Below are positions 34,271 to 43,322 of a stretch of 43,952 bases of DNA, in pieces. The stretch covers positions 61,804 to 105,755 of the forward strand of contig DUBC01000025.1 in the NCBI GenBank assembly GCA_012960505.1, written 5' to 3'. This stretch comes from Verrucomicrobiales bacterium. GTDB lineage: Bacteria > Verrucomicrobiota > Verrucomicrobiia > Verrucomicrobiales > DEV007. Made by a program: the position numbers and the translations under genes. Below the pieces are notes generated by a model. It was not told the DNA's origin. It was given only the letters and a program-made list of their open reading frames with translations, and made no database searches. How positions within the stretch are numbered: the first letter of the stretch is position 1; each line of letters starts with the position of its first letter.

Positions 34271-37075
34271 TTAGGGGGCAACCGATTCGAGATGAATGCG
34301 GATAAAAACCTGATCATTCCCGATCTCAGAGTTAATCTGGTAAGTGGCTTCCTCGATTCGTTTGCCAACTGCAAGAGGAGTGCCAATCGGATTGGAACGT
34401 CCTGCCGTCGGTTCCCAGTTTCGAAGATCGGAGGATAGTTCGATCAGATAGCGGATACCCTCGACGGTGTAAACACCGTTCTCCTCGGACCCACCGGCGA
34501 TCCGTCGGTAGGTAATCTGGAATTCATTACCTTCGAAAGAGGTTCGGAGTGGAGCTGAATCGACCGGGTCATTTGGATTGGTGCCGAAGCCCAGCTCTCC
34601 AAAGTTATCGAGCAGGTCGCGGTCGGAATTTCCGGAAGAATCCTGGGTCGTGATACTGCCAAAATTTGCAACCTCCCACGCATCGTGGAGGCCATCGGAG
34701 TCGGCATCGACCGGAGCGACGGCAAATTCAGCAAGGACTCCGGCATGATCGGAGGGCCAGCGTCCCTGCGGGATGGTGGTAAAGACCCGGCAATCGATCA
34801 CAGAGAGTGAGGCACCCTTGAACTGCACCATGTCGATGCGGTCTTGCACGTCGTTGAGATCAATCGGGGTCCATGTGTTACCGGGATGTATCACTGGATC
34901 TGGATGAACAACTCGGTAGGCGTCAATCATCCCAGCATTTTCAGTAGCCCGGGTAACAGGCCAGTCAATAACGAGACCGAAGTGCTGGCCGGCTGCAGCC
35001 GTGCCCGGGGTCCAATCAAGGTGGGACGGGCAGTTGAAGTCACCAAGGAGGAAGACCGGGGTAACATCGGCGGCGGTGAGCTGGGAAGTGGCGCGGGAAA
35101 GGATGTTACTAACCTGAGAAATGCGCCCGGAGTTTGATTCCGCGGCGAGGCCTACGGTCACTCTGGCAGCGTCGGGTGCATTGGTATCCCGGATATCGTA
35201 GGGGCCGTATGGATAGGCGGTCAGGTGGCAACTCCAGAAGTGAATCTGGCGAAGGGGCGAATCCGTGATACGCACAGTGGAGCCAGCGGTGCTGCCGGCT
35301 GTGAATGTGGCGGTGATCGGATACCTGCTGAGCACCGCGTTGTCGCTCCCGAGCTCAAAGACGTGCCAGCCAAGGTCGTTGGCCCAATCTCCCGCGCGTC
35401 CGTTGTTCTCACAGACGGCAACAATGTCAGCGTCCGAGATAAGAATAGAGTCGAGACCCTTATTATAGCCATCGCTCACATTGCCGGTACCAACCCAGAT
35501 ATTAAAAGAGAGTAATTTTAATCGCGGCAGGTGCACGGTCCCGGGTGTGAATACCTCGATAGCGAGTGTGGTGAGCGCGGTATCCGAGGAAAAATCTGAA
35601 ACCTGGATGGTGAAAACATTCGGGCCAATGTCCCTGGATCCGGGTTCTCCGGAAAGGGTGCCGTCGGGGGAGACAGTGAGCCAGTCGGGACCTTCCAGCT
35701 TGGAGAAAGTCAGGCTACTGCCAATGGCAGAGCGTGCATAGGCGCCAAGTTTCCCGGTGTAGGGCTCTCCCTCGATTCCATGAATCCTGCGAATCGAATT
35801 AACCACGAAGGCTGGGCCCTCACTTCCGGTCCCTACGGTGAATCGAATAGGGCCTTGCGCAACTGAGTTGCCGTCATTGAGAAGCAAAACCGCAAAGTAG
35901 TCACCATCCGGGAACGGCGCGAAGCTCATCGATCCGCTTGGGAACGATCCTCCCCCGACCTGAGTGCCATCGAGGTAATTCCAGCTGGTAGCGGAAACTG
36001 CTCCGGGCGTGTCACCCAGCTTGTAGATGCCATTCAAGTCATAGGGATCCCCGGCGGCATCCGCCCAGCTCACAACCACATTCTCCCCGGTGGTGAAGGT
36101 GGTCTTGTCGAGGGAAAAGGCGACGGTGTTGCCCGCGTCCTTGAACACCTTTATCTGGCGCGTATCGTCACTATCGTTGAGATTGAGTGTATATTCTGCG
36201 TTGCCGGCGGGGTTGACATCAATACTGGTCAGCCCCTTGACATCAATCGGCGGATTAATACCATCTTCTATCGTGAGGCTCTGGATCGGAATATTTCCGC
36301 CTGCATCATCCAGTGACCACCGCAGGTTAATGGGGGCATTACCAATGAACTGGGAACTTGAGCTAAAGGAAACGATGGATGCGATGACGTTGGCAATTGA
36401 GAAGTCCACACCCTCTGCGGTCGGCGTGTAGCCGTCATTGAGCAGATACCATGCGGTCCAGTCACCAAGCCCCGGCAGGTCCGCGGGAGTAAACGTGACG
36501 GATCCGTCCACTACTCCAACGGTAGCACTCTGGGTTCCATTCACGTAAAGCCATGCACTTGATCCTGAGCTTGGAGTAATGCCCCGGGGATAGATACCGA
36601 TCCAGTCAGTGGGATTGTTCGGCCCGTTCGTCCAGGAGACGACGATGTCCTCGCTGGACTCGTAGCTGGCCTTGTCGAGGGAGAACGAGTCGAAATTGTC
36701 GTCAATATCAATATCAAATTCCACACCCTCGGTGGCCGGCGTATAGCCGTCGTCGAGCAAATACCATGCGGTCCAGGAACCCGGTCCCGGCAGAAACGAG
36801 GGAGCAAACGTGACGGATCCGTCCACTACTCCAATGGTAACACTCTGAGTTCCATTCACGTAAAGCCATCCACTTGATCCTGAGCTTGGAGTAATGCCCC
36901 GGGGATAGATACCGATCCAGTCGGCGGGATTACCGGGCCCGTTAGTCCAGGAGGCGATGATGTCCTCGGTGGAATCGTAACTCGTCTTGTCGAGGGAGAT
37001 CGTCATTTGAGCGGTGGCAAAATCGGCACACAAAAGGAGGGCAGACATTGAGGCGCAGGCGAGAAGACGTTTCAT
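34271..37075 (-). CDS. Secreted multidomain protein with repeated Ig-like modules and an endonuclease/exonuclease/phosphatase domain
   Basis: 934 residues from ATG 37075, selected because MKRLLACASMSALLLCADFATA matches the signal peptide of the downstream paralogue; the frame extends 26 codons further to 37153. Two copies of a roughly 105-residue module (ISLDKTSYDSTEDI, DWIGIYPRG, SWTAWYLLDDGYTP) are followed by a variant Ig-like domain, a diverged third module and a putative-Ig domain (about 430-515). The EEP domain at about 520-780 shows LLSFNIWVG, Glu in VAVCENN, GDFNCP and a closing SDHAGV. A TSP3-like DADSDGLHDAWE and a C-terminal sandwich follow. It may cut nucleic acid or dephosphorylate organics outside the cell. 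GC is markedly higher than in the flanks. Confidence 0.83.
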   Translation of the reverse strand: MKRLLACASMSALLLCADFATAQMTISLDKTSYDSTEDIIASWTNGPGNPADWIGIYPRGITPSSGSSGWLYVNGTQSVTIGVVDGSVTFAPSFLPGPGSWTAWYLLDDGYTPATEGVEFDIDIDDNFDSFSLDKASYESSEDIVVSWTNGPNNPTDWIGIYPRGITPSSGSSAWLYVNGTQSATVGVVDGSVTFTPADLPGLGDWTAWYLLNDGYTPTAEGVDFSIANVIASIVSFSSSSQFIGNAPINLRWSLDDAGGNIPIQSLTIEDGINPPIDVKGLTSIDVNPAGNAEYTLNLNDSDDTRQIKVFKDAGNTVAFSLDKTTFTTGENVVVSWADAAGDPYDLNGIYKLGDTPGAVSATSWNYLDGTQVGGGSFPSGSMSFAPFPDGDYFAVLLLNDGNSVAQGPIRFTVGTGSEGPAFVVNSIRRIHGIEGEPYTGKLGAYARSAIGSSLTFSKLEGPDWLTVSPDGTLSGEPGSRDIGPNVFTIQVSDFSSDTALTTLAIEVFTPGTVHLPRLKLLSFNIWVGTGNVSDGYNKGLDSILISDADIVAVCENNGRAGDWANDLGWHVFELGSDNAVLSRYPITATFTAGSTAGSTVRITDSPLRQIHFWSCHLTAYPYGPYDIRDTNAPDAARVTVGLAAESNSGRISQVSNILSRATSQLTAADVTPVFLLGDFNCPSHLDWTPGTAAAGQHFGLVIDWPVTRATENAGMIDAYRVVHPDPVIHPGNTWTPIDLNDVQDRIDMVQFKGASLSVIDCRVFTTIPQGRWPSDHAGVLAEFAVAPVDADSDGLHDAWEVANFGSITTQDSSGNSDRDLLDNFGELGFGTNPNDPVDSAPLRTSFEGNEFQITYRRIAGGSEENGVYTVEGIRYLIELSSDLRNWEPTAGRSNPIGTPLAVGKRIEEATYQINSEIGNDQVFIRIHLESVAP
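36406..37010 (-). repeat. Two tandem copies of the Ig-like module (about 315-base period)
   Basis: Copies lie at about 36406-36688 and 36721-37010, start-to-start distance 315 bases. They share long DNA stretches that also occur in the units at 38009-38940, for example the reverse-strand text of TPATEGV and DWIGIYPRG. The similarity is at nucleotide as well as protein level, pointing to recent duplication or gene conversion. Confidence 0.8.
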
Positions 37076-37181
37076 GATCATGTGGTGGGCACATGCCAAT
37101 CTCACCAGTCCCATGGAGATAAACTTGAAGAGGTTAGGCGATTGTGACTTCATAATTAACGAATACTATCCCTAGGAAGCT

Positions 37182-39005
37182 CTATAACTCGTTCTCCAAT
37201 ACTCTGAAAAAGAGTTTCAGAGTACCCGGTTCCGGGTTGGAAAAGGTAAGGGTTGTGGTGTCGCCACCGGAAACTACACTGTCATCGACATCTGCATTGA
37301 AATTAAGCTGCTCGTCATCAGAGAAGAACACGGCATAGGTCTTGTTGGGACGTGATGTCCAGGTGATGGTTATTTGTTCAGTGATCTGGTCATAACTGAT
37401 CTCCGTGACCTTAATCCGGATTCTACCGCCTAGTGAGACCTTGAATCGAATGGGACCTTGCGCAATTGTGTGGCTATCATTGAGAAGAAGGACTGCAAAG
37501 TAGTCGCCCTCCGGGAGCGGCGGGAACGTCATCGATCCGCTTGGGGTAAAGCCGCCCCCGACCTGAGTGCCATCGAGGTAATTCCAGAGGGTGGAGGAAA
37601 TTGATCCCGGCGTGTCACCCAGCTTGTAGATACCGATCCAGTCAGTGGGACCTCCGTCAGCATCTGCCCACGTCGCAACCACATCCTCCTCGGGAGTGTA
37701 AGTGGTCCAGTCGAGAGAAAAGGTAGCATTACTTCCCGTGTCCTTGAAGACCGTTAGCAGGCGCGTATCGGCACCATCGTTGAGGCTGAGTGTGTAGTCT
37801 GTGTTGCCGCTGGGATTGACATCGAGACTGGTCAGCGCCTTTACCTCAATCGGAGGATTGATGCCGTCTTCTATTATGAGGCTCTGAATAGGAATGTTCC
37901 CGTTTAAGTCGTCCACTGACCACGAGAGGGTAATGGGATCATCACCGATGAACTGGGAACTTGAAGTAAAAGAAACGATGGATGCTAAGTCGTTGATGAT
38001 TGTGAAGTCCACACCCTCGGTGGCCGGCGTGTAAACGTCATTGAGTAGATACCAAGCGGTCCAGTCGCCGGGACCCGGCAGAGAAAAGGGAGCAAACGTA
38101 ACGGATCCATCCACTACTCCAGCGGTAGCACTCTGAGTGCCATTCACGTAGAGCCATGCACTTGATCCTGAGCTTGGAGTAACGCCTCGGGGATAGATGC
38201 CGATCCAGTCAGTGGCATTTTCCGGCCCATCCGTCCAGGAGACGATAATGTCCTCGCTCGACCCGTAACTGGCCTTGTCGAGAGAGAACGAGCCGACGAG
38301 GCCGTCAATATTAATACCAATATCAAAGTCCACACCCTCGGTGGCCGGCGTGTAGCCCTCGTCGAGCAAATACCAGGCGGTCCAGGAACCCGGTCCCGGC
38401 AGGAACGTTGGAGTAAACGTGACGGATCCGTTCACTACTCCAACGGTACTGACCTGGGTGCCATTCACGTAGAGATATCCACTGGAACCTACTCCCGGCA
38501 TGAGGCCCCGGGGATAGATACCTATCCAGTCAGCTGGATTGCCAGGCCCATTTGTCCAGGAGACAACAATGTCCTCGCTGAACTCGTAGGTGGCTTTGTC
38601 GAGGGAGAACGAGTCGATGAGGCCGTTAATATTAATACCAATATCAAAGTCCACACCCTCGGTGGCCGGCGTGTAGCCGTCATCGAGCAAATACCAGGCG
38701 GTCCAGGAACCGGGACCCGGCAGGAACGTTGGAGTAAACGTGACGGATCCGTCCACTACTCCAACGGTACTGACCTGGGTGCCATTCACGTAAAGATATC
38801 CACTCGAGCCCAGTCCCGGCGTGAGGCCTCGGGGATAGATTCCGATCCAGTCGGCTGGATTGCCAGGACCATCCGTCCAGGAGACAACAATGTTCTCGGT
38901 GGAATCGTAGCTGGTCTTGTCGAGGGAGATCGCTATTTCAGCGGTGGCATAATCGGCACACCAGAGGAGGGCAAAACCTGAGACGCAGATGACAAGATGT
39001 TTCAT
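37182..39005 (-). CDS. Secreted protein of repeated Ig-like modules, paralogue of the downstream gene
   Basis: 607 residues with a signal peptide (MKHLVICVSGFALLWCADYA). Three near-identical modules of 107 residues follow, each containing FSLDKASY or a close variant, VVSWT-GP, DWIGIYPRG, YVNGTQ and WTAWYLLDDGYTP. An Ig-like domain comes next (IVSFTSSSQFIGDDPITLSWSV), a diverged module (DWTTYTPEEDVVATW) and a short C-terminal sandwich. No enzyme domain is present, in contrast to the paralogue at 34271-37075. The module's function is unknown; a binding or adhesion role is a guess from its repeats. The gene lies in the GC-rich segment, and its 106-base spacer to the paralogue's start suggests one transcript. 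Confidence 0.8.
   Translation of the reverse strand: MKHLVICVSGFALLWCADYATAEIAISLDKTSYDSTENIVVSWTDGPGNPADWIGIYPRGLTPGLGSSGYLYVNGTQVSTVGVVDGSVTFTPTFLPGPGSWTAWYLLDDGYTPATEGVDFDIGININGLIDSFSLDKATYEFSEDIVVSWTNGPGNPADWIGIYPRGLMPGVGSSGYLYVNGTQVSTVGVVNGSVTFTPTFLPGPGSWTAWYLLDEGYTPATEGVDFDIGINIDGLVGSFSLDKASYGSSEDIIVSWTDGPENATDWIGIYPRGVTPSSGSSAWLYVNGTQSATAGVVDGSVTFAPFSLPGPGDWTAWYLLNDVYTPATEGVDFTIINDLASIVSFTSSSQFIGDDPITLSWSVDDLNGNIPIQSLIIEDGINPPIEVKALTSLDVNPSGNTDYTLSLNDGADTRLLTVFKDTGSNATFSLDWTTYTPEEDVVATWADADGGPTDWIGIYKLGDTPGSISSTLWNYLDGTQVGGGFTPSGSMTFPPLPEGDYFAVLLLNDSHTIAQGPIRFKVSLGGRIRIKVTEISYDQITEQITITWTSRPNKTYAVFFSDDEQLNFNADVDDSVVSGGDTTTLTFSNPEPGTLKLFFRVLENEL
38009..38940 (-). repeat. Three tandem copies of the Ig-like module with exact 321-base period
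   Basis: Copies at about 38009-38297, 38330-38618 and 38651-38940 are spaced exactly 321 bases (107 codons) apart. Long stretches between them are identical or differ by single bases. The anchor text CCACACCCTC starts each unit on the plus strand. Confidence 0.85.
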
Positions 39006-39232
39006 GATCAGTGCAAATTGAAGAAGTGAGTAATGTAGAATTTAAAATCCGACGTGTTGGCACTTACCGCAAGTGCATGATCTATACAAGTAGCATCATT
39101 AAACTGTTCTGTGTTGGTGAGTAGGTTCATCTGAGCATTGGTTGATGACAAGATAACCAAGGTACAGTTGATTCGAAAGATTTCTTTTATTCGCTTCGAT
39201 TGTATTTTTTCCTGTTTAGTTATAGTAATTAA
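39006..39232. other. Intergenic spacer with one small stem-loop
   Basis: This 227-base spacer lies between two leftward genes. The only structure noticed is a 6-bp hairpin, GCACTT-ACCGC-AAGTGC at 39060-39076; it has no T-run on the minus strand, so it is not a convincing terminator. The right part is AT-rich, in contrast to the gene on its left. No small gene or RNA could be supported. Confidence 0.3.
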
Positions 39233-42200
39233 TCACTCTGAGACTTCTATCCTGATCAATAGTCTTTGTGAGGTTGCTTCAATGTCAGTGTATGTAGTTG
39301 TGTCACCTTCAGACTCGAAAGCGTCGTCCACGTCTGCCCATTCTTGTCCGTCTTCTGAGACCCATATGATATAATTTGTAGCTGGTTTTGAATTCCATGT
39401 TACGTCTGCAGTTTGTGAATCTGCATAATAAGTAATATCAGTAATTTCAAAGGGTGTTTGCCCAGGTGCGTTGTCGGGTCCCTGTGCGTTGCTGAATTTA
39501 ACGGCGATAGGATCCATGGCTCCGTCGTAGATTCTGAAATCTTCCCATGATGCATTAGCTGTGCTGTCGTTCCATTGTGATCTTCCAAGAAAGAAATCTG
39601 TGTCAGTTAAGCCGGAGAGGTCATTCGTAGTGTTTCCTGTTCTGACTTCGTCGCCGTTCTTATAGACAATGACCTTCGTTTCACCTGCGGGCCCGCCTGT
39701 ATCGTCTATGGTTACTACCCAGTGAATAGTCTCATCAAGAGGATTAGTGGGCCTGCCGCCAAAGTCTTGAAGGGTCATGTTTGTTTGAGCGTTCCAGCGC
39801 AGCTCATTTAAGTTAATATCCGTCCCTCGAGAAAATGACATGTGCATTACGTTGCTTGAGGATGATCCTACGCTGAAGACGCGGGACCAATTTTGCGAAG
39901 AATATTGAGTGGACCAAGTTTCAATAGTTGCGCTTTGCAAGGGGCTCATTAAATTTGCAGGCAATCTAACAAAGTCCGTTTGGGATTTGCCTCCTCCGGT
40001 GAGGGTGACTCTTCCATCGGCCACGGATCCATCATTAGTTCCGGACTCCTCAATGACTCCGTGTGCCCCACCAACAGAGTCTATAAGTATTGTTCCAGAG
40101 CCTCCGTTTTCATCAAATGCCCATCTATGAATGAGCTCTGGTAGTTGGGGCTTAGGTAAGCTTGTCGGGTCCAGTGGATCGGAATTGTTTTCAATTTCTA
40201 TGCCGTCAGAAATCTTATCGCCATCAGTGTCTGGGTTGAGTGGATCAGTTCCGGCAATAAGTTCATCACCATCATTGAGTTGATCGTTGTCAGTATCAGG
40301 ATCGATTGGAGAAGTTTTTGCTATGACTTCTTCTCCATCAATGATGCCGTCATTGTCAGTGTCTTGCTCCTCAAGATCACTTCCAATCTCTACTTCCTGT
40401 AAGTTGCTAAGCCCATCATCGTCCTGGTCAAGGTCGGCATCGTTTGGATCTTCAGCATCAAGAAAATCGTAGCGATCTTCTATTGTGTCGGATATGCCGT
40501 CACCATCAGAATCGACTGAAAGTGAAGGCCCTGATTCAGTATTGCTTTTAATTTGTTCCGAAGTGAGTAGGCCGTCATAGATTCGGAATTCATCCCATGA
40601 CGCGTTCGCGGTATTGTCTCCCCATTGGGACCGTCCGAGGAAAAAATCAGAATCATCTAGTCCTGAAAGATCGTTAGTTGTGGTTCCGCTACTCACTTCT
40701 TCTCCGTTCTTGAATATGGTGATTTTAGTTTCGCCGTTAGGGCCTCCAACATCATTAACGGATAGGACCCAGTGCACTTGTTCGTCAATTGGGTTAGGTG
40801 GTGCGCCACCGAAATTCTGTAACGTGATGTTTGCTGCTGCGTTCCATCGCATTTCATTCTGGTTGATGTTGGTTCCCATAGAAAATGACATGTGAAAGGC
40901 GTTGCTAGTTGAAGATCCGACGCTAAAGACTCTGGACCAGTTCTGAGAAGAGTGCTGAGTTGACCATGTCTCGATACTCATGTTGGAGAGTGAGCTCACT
41001 AGGTTTGAAGGGAACCTGACATAGTCAGATTCATTTTTACCGCCGCCGCTCAGTGTGACTTGCCCGTCAGATACTGTTCCGTCATTGGGGCCCTGGTCCA
41101 CTATGGTTCCGTCAGCGTCTCCGATTGAGTCCTTGAGTGTTGTTCCTGCTCCGCCATTTTCATCAAATGTCCATTGATGGATTAGGTTGGCTTTGCCGAT
41201 GATGTAGATAGTTATTTCTTTTTCTTGTGATACGCCTTCTGAATCAGTCGCTGTTATTGTATAGCTTGTTGTTTCTTCGGGTTGTATTTCGATTTCATCG
41301 AGATCCGTAACGTCACCGATTTCGTTGTCGATGCTAATTGATTCAGCTCCCGCAATGTCCCAAGTGAGTGTGACTGTGTCGTTTTCGTTTATGGGGTTCG
41401 CTGAGGCTAGGAAAGAGGAAATTCTTGGGCCTCCCTTACCGAAAGTTGCTCTCGATGCGTCAAAGCTTTCCTGGACTTCGTCGAGCGTGAGTGAGTAGTC
41501 ATGAACCTTGAGTTTGGCTATGCTAAGTTCTGCAGAAAGATTATCTACTCTTGTTCCATTATTTTCGTTCTGGTTTCCTATTACGATGGGCAGAGGTGTT
41601 CCATTAGTGTCGGTCTCATGGGTGTTGAATGTTGGTCCGTCATTTTCTGAGTTGGATAATTCACCATCAACGTAAATCGCTCTTTCGTTGCTTTCACCGT
41701 CATAAGTGAGAACGAGATGGTGCCATTCATTGATTGAAGGTGCGCCTCCTCCTGCTTGGAATGGCATGTCGGCTGAAGCTCCCCAACCTCCTAGAGCTCC
41801 CCATGTCCCATGATTTCCGTACAGCATTGACCAGTTAGTGGCATCGGGGCCGCCTCTTCTGCCCCAAGCGATTATGGTTTCTTCTGCTGGTACCGAAGGG
41901 TTCCATACCCAAGCTTCGACTGATCTGTCAGCGTCGCCCGTGAGTGGTGTCGAATCAGGGCCAACGTACCAGTCATTAAAACCGTCAAGAGTCACGGCGT
42001 TCACTCCATCGATATTTTCTACATTGGGAATATCAAATTCGGCTTCAAAGTCACCGCTGAGGGATCCGTTATTTATAATGGTTGGAAGTGGACCTAATTC
42101 TGCGGTAGTGAGATCTATGTCTATGAGAGCTCCACTCTCTAAGACGAATACAGTCAGTGATGATTCCTTTGTTAGTCCTTCATCATTTGACGCGGTTATT

Positions 42201-43156
42201 GTGTAAGTTGTAGTTTCTTCTGGATTGACCTCCACTTCATCTTCGTTTGTGACGTCTCCAATTCCATTGTCTATTGTGATTGTTTCGGCGCCATCGATAT
42301 TCCATGTCAATATGACTGTTTCTTCTGGGCTTACTCGTGACGAGGAGGAGTCGAATGAAATGATTACAGGGCCACCTTTCCCAAATTCTTCCATGTCTTG
42401 ATTATAACTTTGCTGAACTTCTTCTAGGGTGAGGGACTGGTCATGTATCTTTACTTTGGCAATACTGAGTGCTGCTGAGAGATTATCTACTCTGGTTCCA
42501 TTGTTTTCATTTTGATTCCCGAGTACTATTGGAAGTATAGTTCCGTTCGTGTCTGTTTCATGAGTATTGAAAATGGCTCCATCATTCTCACTGTTGGATA
42601 GGGCACCATCGACATAGATGACTCTCTCATTAGTTTGGCCGTTATATGTGAGAACTAGGTGGTGCCATTCATTAATTGAAGGTGCCTCAGAGGCGCCAGC
42701 TACAAATGGCATGTCAGCTGATCCGCCCCAACCGCCGAGTGCTCCCCAAGTTCCATGATTGCCATAGAGCATGGACCAATTGCTCGCGTCAGGGCCGCCT
42801 CTTCTTCCCCATGCGACTATTGTTTCTTCTGCTGGCACTGAAGGGTTCCATACCCAGGCCTCGACTGATCGGTCAGCACTGCCAGCAAGTGGGGACGAAT
42901 CTGGTCCTACGTACCAGTCCATGTTTCCATCAAGTGTAACGGCATTGACGCCGTCAATTGTCTCAACGTTTGGAATGTCGAACTCTGCTTCGAAATCACC
43001 TTCGAGTGATCCCGTGTTTTCAATGGTATCTAATGGGCCAGGGTCAGCGCCTGTGACATCTAAATCGACTAGTACATCAGCGAAGGCGGCACTGCTTAAA
43101 GTGATTAGTAATGCAGTTATAAAAGCAATTATTTGGTTCAACAAAGGGGGGTTCAT
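39233..43156 (-). CDS. Giant secreted LamG/Ig/TSP3 protein with nested duplications
   Basis: 1307 residues, with a signal peptide to about residue 26. Order of domains: LamG-like A1 (about 28-255), Ig-like (257-340), LamG-like A2 (342-573), Ig-like (575-658), LamG-like B1 (659-882), a TSP3 calcium-binding stretch (about 885-1005, with repeated DxDxDG-type loops), LamG-like B2 (1009-1235) and a C-terminal sandwich. A1/A2 and B1/B2 are clearly duplicates: GRRGGPDA-NWSMLYGNHGTW occurs in both A copies, and HxWxFDENGG with SSQNWSRVFSVGSS in both B copies. LamG domains generally bind carbohydrate or act in adhesion, so a surface-exposed or secreted adhesin or scaffold is likely. No catalytic site is seen. 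Composition is AT-rich like the host. Confidence 0.8.
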   Translation of the reverse strand: MNPPLLNQIIAFITALLITLSSAAFADVLVDLDVTGADPGPLDTIENTGSLEGDFEAEFDIPNVETIDGVNAVTLDGNMDWYVGPDSSPLAGSADRSVEAWVWNPSVPAEETIVAWGRRGGPDASNWSMLYGNHGTWGALGGWGGSADMPFVAGASEAPSINEWHHLVLTYNGQTNERVIYVDGALSNSENDGAIFNTHETDTNGTILPIVLGNQNENNGTRVDNLSAALSIAKVKIHDQSLTLEEVQQSYNQDMEEFGKGGPVIISFDSSSSRVSPEETVILTWNIDGAETITIDNGIGDVTNEDEVEVNPEETTTYTITASNDEGLTKESSLTVFVLESGALIDIDLTTAELGPLPTIINNGSLSGDFEAEFDIPNVENIDGVNAVTLDGFNDWYVGPDSTPLTGDADRSVEAWVWNPSVPAEETIIAWGRRGGPDATNWSMLYGNHGTWGALGGWGASADMPFQAGGGAPSINEWHHLVLTYDGESNERAIYVDGELSNSENDGPTFNTHETDTNGTPLPIVIGNQNENNGTRVDNLSAELSIAKLKVHDYSLTLDEVQESFDASRATFGKGGPRISSFLASANPINENDTVTLTWDIAGAESISIDNEIGDVTDLDEIEIQPEETTSYTITATDSEGVSQEKEITIYIIGKANLIHQWTFDENGGAGTTLKDSIGDADGTIVDQGPNDGTVSDGQVTLSGGGKNESDYVRFPSNLVSSLSNMSIETWSTQHSSQNWSRVFSVGSSTSNAFHMSFSMGTNINQNEMRWNAAANITLQNFGGAPPNPIDEQVHWVLSVNDVGGPNGETKITIFKNGEEVSSGTTTNDLSGLDDSDFFLGRSQWGDNTANASWDEFRIYDGLLTSEQIKSNTESGPSLSVDSDGDGISDTIEDRYDFLDAEDPNDADLDQDDDGLSNLQEVEIGSDLEEQDTDNDGIIDGEEVIAKTSPIDPDTDNDQLNDGDELIAGTDPLNPDTDGDKISDGIEIENNSDPLDPTSLPKPQLPELIHRWAFDENGGSGTILIDSVGGAHGVIEESGTNDGSVADGRVTLTGGGKSQTDFVRLPANLMSPLQSATIETWSTQYSSQNWSRVFSVGSSSSNVMHMSFSRGTDINLNELRWNAQTNMTLQDFGGRPTNPLDETIHWVVTIDDTGGPAGETKVIVYKNGDEVRTGNTTNDLSGLTDTDFFLGRSQWNDSTANASWEDFRIYDGAMDPIAVKFSNAQGPDNAPGQTPFEITDITYYADSQTADVTWNSKPATNYIIWVSEDGQEWADVDDAFESEGDTTTYTDIEATSQRLLIRIEVSE

Positions 43157-43222
43157 ATATCTTATAAGTTTACAGAATAGAGACCGGAACGAAAGTTTTT
43201 TTCAAATATTCCGTGCTCCGTT

Positions 43223-43305
43223 CCTTGCTTTAATGAGCAAGGTAATAACAAAGAGGGGGAGGCAATTGCCTCCCCCTCAGGGGTATGCCCTATGAATTGG
43301 GCATA
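43223..43305 (-). terminator. Three hairpins forming the terminator region of the right-edge LamG gene
   Basis: Read on the minus strand after the stop at 43323, the first hairpin has 7-bp arms (43284-43290 with 43299-43305). The second is a 26-base perfect palindrome at 43253-43278, followed by T-rich TTTGTTATTA, as in an intrinsic terminator. The third has 7-bp arms (43223-43229 with 43236-43242). On the plus strand no gene points into the region, so the palindrome probably ends the leftward transcript. Confidence 0.65.
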
Positions 43306-43322
43306 AATTTGTTAAAGGTTAA

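Noticed and set aside
34271..37075. EEP-domain protein as the missing EboF
   Set aside because: The EEP fold is unrelated to the alkaline-phosphatase-like fold of EboF; strand and base composition also differ from the cluster.
38009..38940. CRISPR or satellite array
   Set aside because: The 321-base repeats are coding modules in one reading frame, with no short repeats or unique spacers.
39060..39076. Intrinsic terminator of the giant LamG gene
   Set aside because: The stem is 6 bp, lacks a following T-run and lies about 160 bases past the stop.
43253..43278. Attachment site or transposon end at the 26-base palindrome
   Set aside because: No integrase or transposase is near and no second copy was seen; position after a stop plus a T-rich tail fits termination.
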